53,179 nt of DNA from Lachnospiraceae bacterium (GCA_014804445.1 JAAUZU010000004.1:1-53179), one strand, 5' to 3'; numbered from the stretch's first letter, positions 16,402 to 23,710 are shown. The notes: generated from the letters alone by a model not told the origin. Program-made: numbers and translations.

Positions 16402-16835
16402 GATAGACTGCCCTCCTTTTTTGCACGTAGAACCAAGGTATTCAGTTCCGCTGCCAGCCTTTCAAGCTCACCATCTTCAATGCCGCAGAAGTCAATCCCG
16501 TCATCACCCCATGCCTCTCCGACAAGAAGGATATTGCCCATAATGGGGTTGCCATGCACATCTGTCATGTAAAGGTAGCTTCCTACCATGTTGACGGTGT
16601 TAAGCTTCAACCTGCCCTCCTCGTCAACCAGCATGCTCACACATTCGCCCTGAATCTTTGTCGGATGGTCACACACCTTAAAATCCGTATACAGGCGCCT
16701 CGCCATGACATGCTCGTATGTACTACAGCCATTTCCAATCAGCCCACACAAGAATTTATTCTGCTCTGCATAAGAGCCTTCGGGAAACTCATGCACGGAC
16801 AGTTCAAGGTCCGTGGAAATTTTTATCAGTTTCAT
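16398..16835 (-). CDS. DUF3846 domain protein
   Basis: A 145-residue protein with the DUF3846 pattern: GNGCSTYEHVMARRLYTD near residues 36-53, a MLVDEEGRLKLN stretch and GNPIMGNILLVGE near the end. The family is of unknown function and common in Firmicutes phages and plasmids. The ATG at 16835 has GAGGAGG upstream. It overlaps the SbcD-SbcC start by 4 bp and the preceding gene by 4 bp, so expression is coupled. Confidence 0.85.
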   Translation of the reverse strand: MKLIKISTDLELSVHEFPEGSYAEQNKFLCGLIGNGCSTYEHVMARRLYTDFKVCDHPTKIQGECVSMLVDEEGRLKLNTVNMVGSYLYMTDVHGNPIMGNILLVGEAWGDDGIDFCGIEDGELERLAAELNTLVLRAKKEGSLS

Positions 16836-18004
16836 GCACGTCCTCCTCTCTGGCAGCCTATACACAAAGGCTTGCCAAACTTCTCTATCGAATACTGATA
16901 CACATTCTCCGAAATCTCTTTGCCGCAGTTTTCACATCTATATCCCGCAGGCGCCTTCTCTTCCGGCTCTGCCTCCTGTGGTGGCATTTCCCCGTCAAAC
17001 CAGTTTTCTTCCTGTCCTGATGACATCTGTTGAAAATTCTCCGTATAATCCGTTTCATCGTCTGTAATGTCAGAAGCAAAAGCAGGATTATCCAGATTTT
17101 CTTCCGGATTGAACGAATCACTAAATGCCTCGCTTGCAAATGGCAGAGTTGCCTGTGGTGTAGCTGCTGCACCAAACAGGCTTCCCATGGAATTCATTCC
17201 CTGCTGCAGCATTGCCTGCCTTACAGTAGCATCTGAATAATCCGGAGAAAATGTGACAGTGGGAACCGCAAACGGCTTTTTCAGTTCTTGCAACAGATAG
17301 GTTCCTTTTATACCTAAAAGCGCCCTTATAACGCGGAGAATTGCCCCCGTCTGAGCTTTCTCGGATGCTGTCTTCCGGAGAAGCGTCATATTTACCAGCA
17401 TGGAGCGCTCAATGTATTTCTCCCTGTCGCAATCATCAATTACAAATTTTTTGACGGGATAAGTCTTACCATTGTACGTCCTTTCCTCGTTCGTATTTTC
17501 CCAATGTCCTTTAAACATTTCTTCCGCAGATTTTGCCGCTTTCCAGTCCGTTATTCCCATAATAGACTTGTCCATGAATTCCAAGCGGTATTTCGCCTCT
17601 TCATCATCCAGACAAATACGCTTCGTCTCCATGTGCGTTTTAAATGTACCGTCAGGAAGCCTTACTGCCCCATAGGCTTTTCCAACATAGGTATTCTGGT
17701 TTTCTCTTACAACAGTGGTATATTCCGGATGGAACTGGATACCGGCTGCGGTTGCCAGCTTCATGAGAAGCGGTTTTGCGGGAGAAAAAACATCTGCATA
17801 AATCGCCTTACCGTTTTGGTCCTCGCCTACTTTTATATTGCCTGTCTTGAAAATGTCCCCAGAATTTTCAGAAGTGTCTGCCACTACTTCCATGACTGTA
17901 CACTTATAAAAAGGGTTTATCTGCACCGATGTGGCCGATGGTATCAGCAAGTTGCAGTCTTGATACTTTGACTGAATTTCAGCCAGTGTGTTTGAATTGT
18001 TCAT
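16832..18004 (-). CDS. Phage recombination-type protein of unknown family with C-terminal zinc finger
   Basis: A 390-residue protein. The N-terminal 240 residues look like one globular domain; residues 240-340 are low-complexity and rich in Asp, Glu, Gln and Met. The C-terminus is a four-Cys zinc finger (RCENCGK ... LCIGCQ) near 350-385. The position beside SbcD-SbcC, SSB and RecU suggests a single-strand-annealing or RecT-like role, but I see no defining RecT, Erf or Sak motif. A PQATLPF segment near residue 284 resembles a hexapeptide clamp-binding motif. The ATG at 18004 follows GGAGG. Confidence 0.65.
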   Translation of the reverse strand: MNNSNTLAEIQSKYQDCNLLIPSATSVQINPFYKCTVMEVVADTSENSGDIFKTGNIKVGEDQNGKAIYADVFSPAKPLLMKLATAAGIQFHPEYTTVVRENQNTYVGKAYGAVRLPDGTFKTHMETKRICLDDEEAKYRLEFMDKSIMGITDWKAAKSAEEMFKGHWENTNEERTYNGKTYPVKKFVIDDCDREKYIERSMLVNMTLLRKTASEKAQTGAILRVIRALLGIKGTYLLQELKKPFAVPTVTFSPDYSDATVRQAMLQQGMNSMGSLFGAAATPQATLPFASEAFSDSFNPEENLDNPAFASDITDDETDYTENFQQMSSGQEENWFDGEMPPQEAEPEEKAPAGYRCENCGKEISENVYQYSIEKFGKPLCIGCQRGGRA

Positions 18005-18038
18005 AAAATCTACCTCCATATTGTAATTTTTTCTTGCT

Positions 18039-18161
18039 TTATCTTGCTGATTGCGTTACAATATGGTTGCGTATGGGAGTTCCAGTGTCTTTGACATGGA
18101 GCTCTTTTTCCATATTGTAAAACATTCCGCATATTTCCCTTGCTTTCATGTTTCTGCTCAT
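18039..18161 (-). CDS. Hypothetical 40-aa element protein
   Basis: An ATG at 18161 follows GGAGGTG with good spacing and gives 40 residues starting MSRNMKAREICGMFYNMEKE, followed by TAA. The N-terminal half is an amphipathic helix. It fills the gap between the SleB-type gene and the zinc-finger gene in the same direction. No family recognised; the ribosome site and position support it. Confidence 0.5.
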   Translation of the reverse strand: MSRNMKAREICGMFYNMEKELHVKDTGTPIRNHIVTQSAR

Positions 18162-18172
18162 GACTCACCTCC

Positions 18173-18796
18173 TTATCTGTAAAATCTCAGGGAATCACAT
18201 TGGTATAAATACTCCAGATTCCTGCTGTGCCAGTTGTCTTCATCAGCACAGTTCTCAAAATACAGGCAGCCACCAGAGTAGTCATACTCTGCTTCCTGTA
18301 CCACCCTCACAGCTTCCCAGCACTCCTCATTAGGTTCTACCCTGTCCCACCTGCCGTTTCCGATACAGGAGAACTGATATGTACCATTCCTACACTGGAA
18401 AATTACTTCCTCTATGCTGTCAGGAAATTCCCCGCTCTGCACACGATTTAAAACCGTCAGTATAACCAGCGTTTTTGCCTGTATAGATTCGCCTTCCGCT
18501 TCTGCCATGGCTATTCTGGCAAGAAGATAACTGTCGTTGCTGTTCCAGTCCTTGGGGTATGTAAATGCCGGACACATGCCTACTTCACCGTCTGCCTCCG
18601 CTTCCTCCACCAATTCTGAGATACCGGAGATTATTTGACTTATATCCAGTGTAATGTCCGTGTTCAGGCTATGCTGCCATTCCTCCAACACTCCGCTCTC
18701 CCTGTGTCCCTGCCTGCTCTCATTGGCAGAAACACCGACTACTGCCATGACAACGGCTGCCACAAGGCACAAAGCGCTATACCACCTTCTTTTCAT
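18173..18796 (-). CDS. Secreted SleB-type cell wall hydrolase
   Basis: A 207-residue exported protein. An N-terminal signal (RR then about 20 hydrophobic residues ending SAN) precedes a SleB/Hydrolase_2 domain at residues 90-207: LLARIAMAEAEGES with the catalytic Glu, VLNRVQSGEFP, an IFQ ... FSCI segment and NWHSRNLEYLY. SleB enzymes are lytic transglycosylases of spore cortex, but many mobile elements carry them for wall remodelling. GGGAGGG precedes the ATG at 18796. Its place in the early operon rather than a lysis cassette is unusual. Confidence 0.85.
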   Translation of the reverse strand: MKRRWYSALCLVAAVVMAVVGVSANESRQGHRESGVLEEWQHSLNTDITLDISQIISGISELVEEAEADGEVGMCPAFTYPKDWNSNDSYLLARIAMAEAEGESIQAKTLVILTVLNRVQSGEFPDSIEEVIFQCRNGTYQFSCIGNGRWDRVEPNEECWEAVRVVQEAEYDYSGGCLYFENCADEDNWHSRNLEYLYQCDSLRFYR

Positions 18797-18962
18797 AATC
18801 CCTGCCCTCCCCGGCAAAGCTGAAATTCATCTGTCCGTTTCCACCAACACGGAACATACCCATAATCCGCTGCTGCTCCCGTTCCTTTTCCTCCTGACAG
18901 TCGCATTTTTCGTCTGGGTCCAAAGTGCACCCGCACAGGGGACATTCTCTGTAAAATGGCAT
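18777..18962 (-). CDS. Small zinc-binding element protein (61 aa)
   Basis: A 61-residue protein with ECPLCGCTLDPDEKCDCQ near residues 6-23: two cysteine pairs, CxxCxC and CxC, likely one zinc site, followed by a Glu/Arg/Gln-rich helix. AGGAGG precedes the ATG at 18962. The last 20 bp overlap the SleB-type gene start. Function unknown. Confidence 0.7.
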   Translation of the reverse strand: MPFYRECPLCGCTLDPDEKCDCQEEKEREQQRIMGMFRVGGNGQMNFSFAGEGRDYEKKVV

Positions 18963-18972
18963 TTCGCACCTC

Positions 18973-19173
18973 CTATCTCCTAAAACGTTCGTTAAAATAC
19001 TTCCTTGAGACTTTCCCTTTCGGATATCTCATGTAGCCCTGGCTTACCATTTCATCATTAAGCTGCCGGATTACGTCCTGTGCCTTCGTCTGCTTGCACC
19101 CAAGAATCGCCATTACGTCTTTTACTGAATAATAGGCAGCCGTAACATCAGACTGTACCACCGTCGCTTCCAT
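18973..19173 (-). CDS. Small helix-turn-helix (excisionase-like) protein
   Basis: A 66-residue protein with YYSVKDVMAILGCKQTKAQDVIRQL, a MerR/excisionase-type winged HTH pattern, then a basic wing KGKVSRKYFNERF. GGGAGG precedes the ATG. It resembles small helix-turn-helix proteins that enter through an N-terminal 'SVKDVM' start helix. It may be an excisionase or a regulator; the distance from int makes an Xis role uncertain. Confidence 0.7.
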   Translation of the reverse strand: MEATVVQSDVTAAYYSVKDVMAILGCKQTKAQDVIRQLNDEMVSQGYMRYPKGKVSRKYFNERFRR

Positions 19174-19204
19174 CTACTCGCCTCCCTTCTTTCAAAAAAA
19201 CTTA

Positions 19205-19804
19205 TCACCATTCAAAAAATTTCAAATCGCCGTTATAAAGCTCATAAGAAATCCTGCCACAGTCAAACCTAATGTAGTTCCAGTCTGTTGCGTTGTACGC
19301 CGGCAGCCGGTCTATCCTTCCCATCTGACGAATTGCCCTGTGTCGGCTGATTTGGAGCTTCGGAATGCTGTTACGGATTGCAACTTTTTCCTTTGCAAAC
19401 CCATACCAGTTGTAGAGAATGTCCTTTGCTTCATCGTCCGTCATGTAATGTGTGTCAGCCTGCTCTGTAAGCTTGTTATAATCGCTCTGGCTGACATTCC
19501 CTTTCATTTCGTAGTCGCGCCACTCCTGCTCCTTTTCAAGCTTGGCTTCAAGACGCTTAATCGTATCTTGTGCCTCACCAAGCGTACTGGTTAATCTTTG
19601 GACATTTGCTTTTAAATGTTTTACTTCTGCACTTGCACTTTGAAGTTTCTGCTTCATACTGCATCCAAAATCATTACGGATATTCTCCTCCGCAATTTCA
19701 AAGCACCCCTCAAAGGCTGTACCCACATAGCTGCCTTCTCCAAGTCTTTTCACAATTTTCTTAATCTGCTCTAAGGCCTTAATTTCCTGCTCTTTTGTCG
19801 TCAT
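19205..19804 (-). CDS. Coiled-coil hypothetical protein
   Basis: A 199-residue protein. Residues 50-100 form a clear coiled coil (Leu-heptads with Lys/Glu), followed by a possible folded domain ending in aromatic residues (YELYNGDLKFFEW). The ATG overlaps the end of the XRE gene by 4 bp. No family recognised; it may be an oligomeric scaffold or regulator in early transcription. Confidence 0.65.
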   Translation of the reverse strand: MTTKEQEIKALEQIKKIVKRLGEGSYVGTAFEGCFEIAEENIRNDFGCSMKQKLQSASAEVKHLKANVQRLTSTLGEAQDTIKRLEAKLEKEQEWRDYEMKGNVSQSDYNKLTEQADTHYMTDDEAKDILYNWYGFAKEKVAIRNSIPKLQISRHRAIRQMGRIDRLPAYNATDWNYIRFDCGRISYELYNGDLKFFEW

Positions 19805-20292
19805 TTAACCTCTTCCTCCAGATTCTTCATTACCCATATCTTCAAATTCTGTGAAAGCGCTGCGAGCTCGTCCAAATTTGCAAGTATGCTCTTTAGCTTA
19901 GGTTTTTCATCTTCTGTGATGACGCCGTCTTCTACAATGTCCAGCAGGTTATCCCTCGTCTCTGCTATCTTCCGGAATGATGCCAGTGCCTTTACCGATA
20001 TGCGGTCTAAATCGTCCAAACTGATTTCCGGTATATCGCTCCCAAGGGGGCACATACAGCGGCAATAGATGTTTGCCAGCTCCGGCGCGTTATACAGGTC
20101 CGCCATCTTCAAGACCATATCCGGCGGAACTACCTTTGTTAGTCCCAGCTCATAATCTGAAAGTGTTGAAACCGAAACTCCCAAGAGTTCCGAGGCTCCT
20201 TCCTTTGAGAACAGCCTTTCATTGTATTTGGCTGCTGCCAGCCTTGCCTGACAGAATGGGCTGTCTGCTGCTTTCGTTGGTTTCCTTCCCAT
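19801..20292 (-). CDS. XRE-family transcriptional regulator
   Basis: A 163-residue protein. An HTH lies near residues 30-60 (SKEGASELLGVSVSTLSDYELG); the rest is a helical domain with a short Cys cluster (YCRCMC). TTAAGGAGG lies 8 bases before the ATG. It begins the long coupled early operon and is the second regulator downstream of the divergent promoter region, in the position of a Cro/anti-repressor or early activator. Confidence 0.78.
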   Translation of the reverse strand: MGRKPTKAADSPFCQARLAAAKYNERLFSKEGASELLGVSVSTLSDYELGLTKVVPPDMVLKMADLYNAPELANIYCRCMCPLGSDIPEISLDDLDRISVKALASFRKIAETRDNLLDIVEDGVITEDEKPKLKSILANLDELAALSQNLKIWVMKNLEEEVK

Positions 20293-20367
20293 GTCTAAAC
20301 CTCCTTAAATACTTTGTAGCCACGTCTCTTTTTAATTAACTTTTCTCTTATCGAATGGGCATTTCTG

Positions 20368-20436
20368 TTATAATGCGGTCTTTTTTCTGCATTGGCAGTA
20401 TATATTACCCTCCGCTTTTGTAGCGTTTGTTCCCAT
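20368..20436 (-). CDS. Possible 22-aa leader-like ORF
   Basis: An ATG at 20436 after GGAGGG gives 22 residues ending with a CxC motif (YCQCRKK) and TAA. It lies in the 176-bp gap between the two XRE genes. It could be a small peptide, a leader, or chance. Confidence 0.28.
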   Translation of the reverse strand: MGTNATKAEGNIYCQCRKKTAL

Positions 20437-20468
20437 TTACGAAGCCCTCCGTTTCGATTAGAATAAAA

Positions 20469-20696
20469 CTAAGTTGAAGATGTTTGAACTTTTGAAGCAA
20501 AAAAAATCTCGAATGTTCTTCCATCAGATAAATCCAATACGCTTGCAATACGGTTAGCCAGCTCAATGTCTACAGAACATTTACCTTTCTCAATTAGACA
20601 GTAACTGCTTCGGTCTTTGAATCCAAGAGCCTCTGCCATGTATTTTTGCGTGAACCCTTTAGCCACACGCTCTTGCTTGAGTAGTTCAAGATTCAT
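20469..20696 (-). CDS. XRE-family regulator, Cro-like
   Basis: A 75-residue protein that is one HTH domain: LLKQERVAKGFTQKYMAEALG followed by FKDRSSYCLIEKG. It is the first gene leftward of the divergent control region. AAGGAG lies upstream of the ATG at 20696, and a promoter of near-consensus quality precedes it. The position opposite the CI-like repressor is that of Cro in a lysis-lysogeny switch (inference). Confidence 0.82.
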   Translation of the reverse strand: MNLELLKQERVAKGFTQKYMAEALGFKDRSSYCLIEKGKCSVDIELANRIASVLDLSDGRTFEIFFASKVQTSST

Positions 20697-20738
20697 AATC
20701 TCACTCCTTTCCTGTTTTACGCTCTTCAACTTTTGTTT

Positions 20739-20767
20739 ATATTACTTCAACTTTTTGCCCTTGTCAA
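20739..20767 (-). promoter_or_regulatory. Leftward early promoter
   Basis: On the minus strand TTGACA (20767-20762), a 17-base spacer and TAATAT (20744-20739) form a near-perfect sigma-A promoter. The GTTGAAG repeat at 20745-20751 fills the spacer next to the -10, and an identical copy at 20724-20730 lies just downstream. A repressor bound at either would block the whole leftward operon. Confidence 0.8.
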
Positions 20768-20803
20768 GCCTTTGGTTGAAATTTTATCAACATTTCTTAA
20801 ACT

Positions 20804-20834
20804 TGTTTAATTTTAAGGAGGCGTGCTGTATAAT
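20804..20834 (+). promoter_or_regulatory. Rightward repressor promoter
   Basis: TATAAT at 20829-20834 is a consensus -10; a weak -35 (TTGTTT, 20804-20809) lies 19 bp upstream. The -10 directly abuts an in-frame ATG at 20835, so transcripts must begin after that ATG. Translation therefore starts at the GTG at 20871, not upstream. Confidence 0.65.
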
Positions 20835-20870
20835 ATGTTTAACAAAGTTCAACAAGAGGAGGTGTCTGCC

Positions 20871-21494
20871 GTGGCCAGTATTTCAGACCGTATTAAAATG
20901 CTCCGTACCACAGCTGGAATGACGCAAGAACAGTTCGGCGAGCTCTTCGGAATTGTGAAATCGACCGTTTCTTTGTACGAAAGTGGAAAGAGCTGCCCGA
21001 ATGACCAAATGAAACTGAGGATATGCGAACATTTCAATATACCCTTAGATTTCCTCATTGGAATATCCAATGTGGCAGAGTATCAAGCTGGAGAGTTCAA
21101 TCGTGGCATATTGAGTGATGGAACATGTCGCTCCGCTTTTTTGGATCTTATGGAAATAAGGAAAATTACGTTGGAGCAAATGTCCGAAACCACTGGTCTT
21201 GATATAGCAGTTTTAGAAAATTGGTTTGTAAAAGAAGTTCCTAGCCTTCAACAATTGGTATTGGTTGCTGACTGTCTGAGAACATCCATAGATTACCTGC
21301 TCGGAAGAACCTATACCCCGACACCCCCATCCGAGGAAGACCTTGAAGTCCTCTCCTATTATCATCAGATAGGGAAAATGGACCAGCGGTGGGTTATGGG
21401 TCAAATGGCAGATATTATAAAGAAGCGAGAGGCAGAGGCGGAATCCATTGTTGCAGCAGCGGACATTCCTGCAAGAAAAGTGTCTGGAAAATAA
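20871..21494 (+). CDS. CI-like repressor with two XRE HTH domains
   Basis: A 207-residue protein starting at GTG, 8 bases after AGAGGAGG. Residues 5-65 are a classic XRE domain (RIKMLRTTAGMTQEQFGELFG ... STVSLYESG). A second, weaker HTH-like unit follows near 95-145 (ITLEQMSETTGLDIAVLENW), again ending in a DYLLGR segment like the first (DFLIGI). There is no S24 protease domain, so induction would not be by RecA-stimulated self-cleavage. It is divergent from the Cro-like gene and followed by a lipoprotein gene. Confidence 0.82.
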   Translation: MASISDRIKMLRTTAGMTQEQFGELFGIVKSTVSLYESGKSCPNDQMKLRICEHFNIPLDFLIGISNVAEYQAGEFNRGILSDGTCRSAFLDLMEIRKITLEQMSETTGLDIAVLENWFVKEVPSLQQLVLVADCLRTSIDYLLGRTYTPTPPSEEDLEVLSYYHQIGKMDQRWVMGQMADIIKKREAEAESIVAAADIPARKVSGK

Positions 21495-21534
21495 TAAGCC
21501 TCGAATGGTACCGGGGCAAAAAGGGAAGGAAACA

Positions 21535-21930
21535 ATGATGACTTTACAAAAGAGAATATTTATTACGGCACTTATTGTGCTCTTATTTTTAAGTGGCTGC
21601 GGTCACCAGCAGATAGCCAGTGACAAAGCTATAATGCTCGGAAACAAAGCTATAGAAATTGGTGAAGCCTATATGAATGGCAATATAGACGGCACATCTG
21701 CACAGAATGATTTAGATGACATCTTAGACAGGCTATCATACGCGGAGGATTATACTTACGAAGACAAACTAGATGCACAAAAATTTGCGGACGCACAAAT
21801 TCAGTCTTATGTTTTTTTCTTAAGACATGACATTTTTATAGATTCTATTCACACTGGTGATGCTGATACTTTCCGCAATGTAAAAGATGGAATCAAAAAA
21901 TTAAAGCAAATCATTAAGGAATATGATTAA
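21535..21930 (+). CDS. Predicted lipoprotein next to the repressor
   Basis: A 131-residue protein with a lysine-arginine N-terminus, a hydrophobic stretch and a lipobox LFLSGC, so it is probably lipid-anchored outside the cell. The remainder is acidic and helical. The double ATG at 21535 follows GGGAAGGA. Lipoproteins encoded beside the repressor in lysogeny modules often act in superinfection exclusion (known for some phages); here that is inference. No enzymatic motif seen. Confidence 0.7.
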   Translation: MMTLQKRIFITALIVLLFLSGCGHQQIASDKAIMLGNKAIEIGEAYMNGNIDGTSAQNDLDDILDRLSYAEDYTYEDKLDAQKFADAQIQSYVFFLRHDIFIDSIHTGDADTFRNVKDGIKKLKQIIKEYD

Positions 21931-21977
21931 TTTATAAAACCTGAATCCTGAAAAGAAAGAAACAGCTTCCCACGCCA

Positions 21978-22023
21978 TAGTATGTCTATCAGGGCAGCCA
22001 GTGGGGTGGCGTTACCCGTTCCG
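21978..22023 (+). promoter_or_regulatory. Putative toxin mRNA promoter -10 and 5' leader repeat
   Basis: TAGTAT at 21978 could be a -10; no good -35 is visible. The following leader (TATCAGGGCAGCCAG at 21987-22001 and TACCCGTTCCG at 22013-22023) closely resembles the start of the facing antisense RNA (TATCAAGACAGCCAG and TACCCGCTCCG). Such shared leaders let the two RNAs pair. Confidence 0.45.
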
Positions 22024-22046
22024 AGTCTTGCGGAAGGGGGAAAATT

Positions 22047-22133
22047 ATGAGCACATACGAAGAATTCATCATATTACTTACAATAGCAATACTGATTGTT
22101 GCAATTTTAGACTATGTCAACCATAAAAAATAG
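22047..22133 (+). CDS. Type I toxin-like small hydrophobic peptide (holin-like toxin family)
   Basis: A 28-residue peptide: MSTYEEF, a hydrophobic segment of Ile/Leu/Ala/Val about 15 residues long, then a charged tail ending HKK. The MSTYE start, single membrane helix and Lys tail match the TxpA/BsrE/holin-like toxin group of Firmicutes type I systems. GGAAGGGGG lies upstream. A consensus promoter faces the gene from downstream, and both RNAs share one terminator. Predicted to insert in the cytoplasmic membrane; silenced by the antisense RNA. Confidence 0.72.
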   Translation: MSTYEEFIILLTIAILIVAILDYVNHKK

Positions 22134-22173
22134 CCATCCCTTATCTCTTGGCGGAGAAGAATGGCTATTTTTT
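22125..22173. terminator. Bidirectional terminator shared by toxin mRNA and antitoxin RNA
   Basis: AAAAAATAGCCAT at 22125-22137 pairs perfectly with ATGGCTATTTTTT at 22161-22173 around a 23-base loop. The A-run and T-run make it a terminator in both directions. The toxin stop codon lies within the left arm. Confidence 0.85.
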
Positions 22174-22221
22174 AGTACATTTTAATCGCCGGAGCGGGTA
22201 GGTCGCGCTGGCTGTCTTGAT
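22125..22221 (-). ncRNA. Antitoxin antisense RNA (type I), about 95 nt
   Basis: On the minus strand TTGACG (22256-22251), a 17-base spacer and TATAAT (22233-22228) form a strong promoter. The predicted RNA starts near 22221 and ends at the bidirectional terminator, overlapping the toxin mRNA 3' region. Its 5' end repeats the toxin leader sequence. No ORF is present. The layout is that of convergent par-type (Fst/RNA II) loci. Its role as antitoxin is inferred. Confidence 0.65.
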
Positions 22222-22272
22222 AGGCACATTATAGCACCCTTCCTGTTATCCGTCAAGAAAGGAGTATCCGCT

Positions 22273-23637
22273 TTGCCCGCATACAAAGAAAAAAATGGCA
22301 CATGGACTTCAAAATTTAAATATAATGACTGGCTCGGAGAACCAAGGCAGAAAACCAAGCGGGGCTTCGAGCGGAAAAAGGATGCCCTCGAGTTTGAAGC
22401 CGACTATAAGGCAAGGTTTATCCAGTCCGCAGACATCACCCTGTCCGCGCTGGTGGAAAACTACATGAAGGATCTCGCAGGCAACAGGAAAATCGACTTT
22501 ACGACGGCTGCGAAGAAACAGCGGATATTTGAAACCATGATTATCCCGTTTTTCAGGCATAAGAAGATTAACCTCATCAGCGAGCTTGACGTGCTGAACT
22601 GGCAGTCATGGGTGCAGAAAAAGGGATATGAAAAATACCCTGCCACGGGATACTCCCCCACCTACCTGAGAATCATACACTCGGAGCTTTCCGCTGTCAT
22701 GAATTACGCAGTCAGGTATTACAGGCTCCCATACAATCCATGCACCAAAGCCGGCAGCATGGGGAAGGGCGCTGCAGAGGCAATGCAGATATGGACGCTG
22801 GATCAGTTTGAAACATTCATAGAGCAGGCAGATAAAACCGGCGCAAGGGTTGCCTTTGACCTTCTGTTCTGGACAGGCATCCGCGAGGGGGAACTGCTTG
22901 CACTCACACCTGCCGACTTCCTGCCTGGGCTGAAGCTTTCCATAACCAAGAGCTTCGTCGTCATGGATGGGGAACAGTTCATCAAGGACCCCAAAAACGA
23001 AACCAGCAACCGGTCCATTGCCATACCGCAGTTCCTTTATGACGAAGTGCGGGAGTATGTTTCCGGACTGTATGGAATGGGGCCGACTGACCGGCTGTTC
23101 ATGTTCACGAAATCCTTCCTGCTGAATGAGATAAAGCGCATGGCAGCAAAGGCGGGGCTTAAGCCTATCCGCGTGCACGACCTCCGGCACTCCCATGCTT
23201 CCCTGCTCATCGAAATGGGCTTCAATATCCTGATGATATCGGAACGGCTGGGGCATAAAAACGTGCAGACCACTTGGAACACCTATGCACACCTGTACCC
23301 TGACAAGGGTAGGCAGATAGCCTTCGGCCTGCAGGAAGCAAAAGCCACCGGCATTACTGCCAACCGCACTGCTGAGGACCAGGTTATCGGGCTGCTGGGG
23401 GAGATACAGAAGATGTTGCCAAACTACAATACCTATGCAACCGACGACATTATCCTTTGGGATTGTATCAATAAAAAGAAGTCTGTTGCCAGCCGGCAGG
23501 AGTTTGACACCATAGTGGGAGATAACACAGAACCGGCGGAAGCGTTCCTTATCATGATGCAGGACGGGTATTACAAGGCCGACGACAGGCATGTATTCTG
23601 CTTTTCCAGCCGCGGGCTTCCTGTAGAATTCCTTTGA
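22273..23637 (+). CDS. Tyrosine integrase with C-terminal extension
   Basis: A 454-residue site-specific recombinase. It starts at TTG, 8 bases after AAAGGAG; no in-frame ATG has a site. An AP2-like arm-binding N-terminus and SAM-like core-binding region lead to a catalytic domain with Arg204 (TGIREGE), HDLRH at 302-306, His328 (LGHKN) and the nucleophile Tyr338 (NTYAH). About 115 residues follow the tyrosine, far more than the usual 30-50, and form an extra domain I do not recognise. It lies next to the guaA 3' end, its probable target, and catalyses integration and excision. Confidence 0.93.
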   Translation: MPAYKEKNGTWTSKFKYNDWLGEPRQKTKRGFERKKDALEFEADYKARFIQSADITLSALVENYMKDLAGNRKIDFTTAAKKQRIFETMIIPFFRHKKINLISELDVLNWQSWVQKKGYEKYPATGYSPTYLRIIHSELSAVMNYAVRYYRLPYNPCTKAGSMGKGAAEAMQIWTLDQFETFIEQADKTGARVAFDLLFWTGIREGELLALTPADFLPGLKLSITKSFVVMDGEQFIKDPKNETSNRSIAIPQFLYDEVREYVSGLYGMGPTDRLFMFTKSFLLNEIKRMAAKAGLKPIRVHDLRHSHASLLIEMGFNILMISERLGHKNVQTTWNTYAHLYPDKGRQIAFGLQEAKATGITANRTAEDQVIGLLGEIQKMLPNYNTYATDDIILWDCINKKKSVASRQEFDTIVGDNTEPAEAFLIMMQDGYYKADDRHVFCFSSRGLPVEFL

Positions 23638-23642
23638 TTTTT

Positions 23643-23660
23643 GGTGTCATTTGGGTGTCA
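23643..23660 (+). repeat. GGTGTCA direct repeats after int (candidate arm sites)
   Basis: GGTGTCA occurs at 23643-23649 and again at 23653-23659, directly after the int stop codon. Short direct repeats between int and the element end are typical integrase arm-binding sites; function here is inferred from position. Confidence 0.4.
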
Positions 23661-23674
23661 CTTTGCATAAAAAG

Positions 23675-23710
23675 AGGCAACAAACCCAGTAAATATAAGG
23701 GTTGTTGCCT
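23675..23710. terminator. Terminator between int and guaA
   Basis: AGGCAACAAACCC at 23675 pairs with GGGTTGTTGCCT ending at 23710 around a short A/T loop. It can stop int transcription and, read leftward, guaA transcription. The stem lies at the element-chromosome boundary. Confidence 0.7.

Larger units (their letters stand above)
20724..20853. promoter_or_regulatory. Operator cluster of the element's genetic switch
   Basis: CTTCAAC occurs at 20724-20730 and 20745-20751, exactly 21 bp apart. An inverted pair GTTGA/TCAAC spans 20775-20791, and GTTCAAC lies at 20847-20853 near the rightward start. Together they cover both divergent promoters. The 21-bp helical phasing argues for cooperative binding by one or both XRE proteins encoded on either side. 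Confidence 0.55.

Noticed and set aside
18173..18796. Host spore germination enzyme SleB
   Set aside because: It lies within the element's coupled early operon and lacks the peptidoglycan-binding domain of germination SleB.
22606..23592. 328-codon minus-strand frame opposite the integrase
   Set aside because: It is a shadow of int with no ribosome site or recognisable motif.
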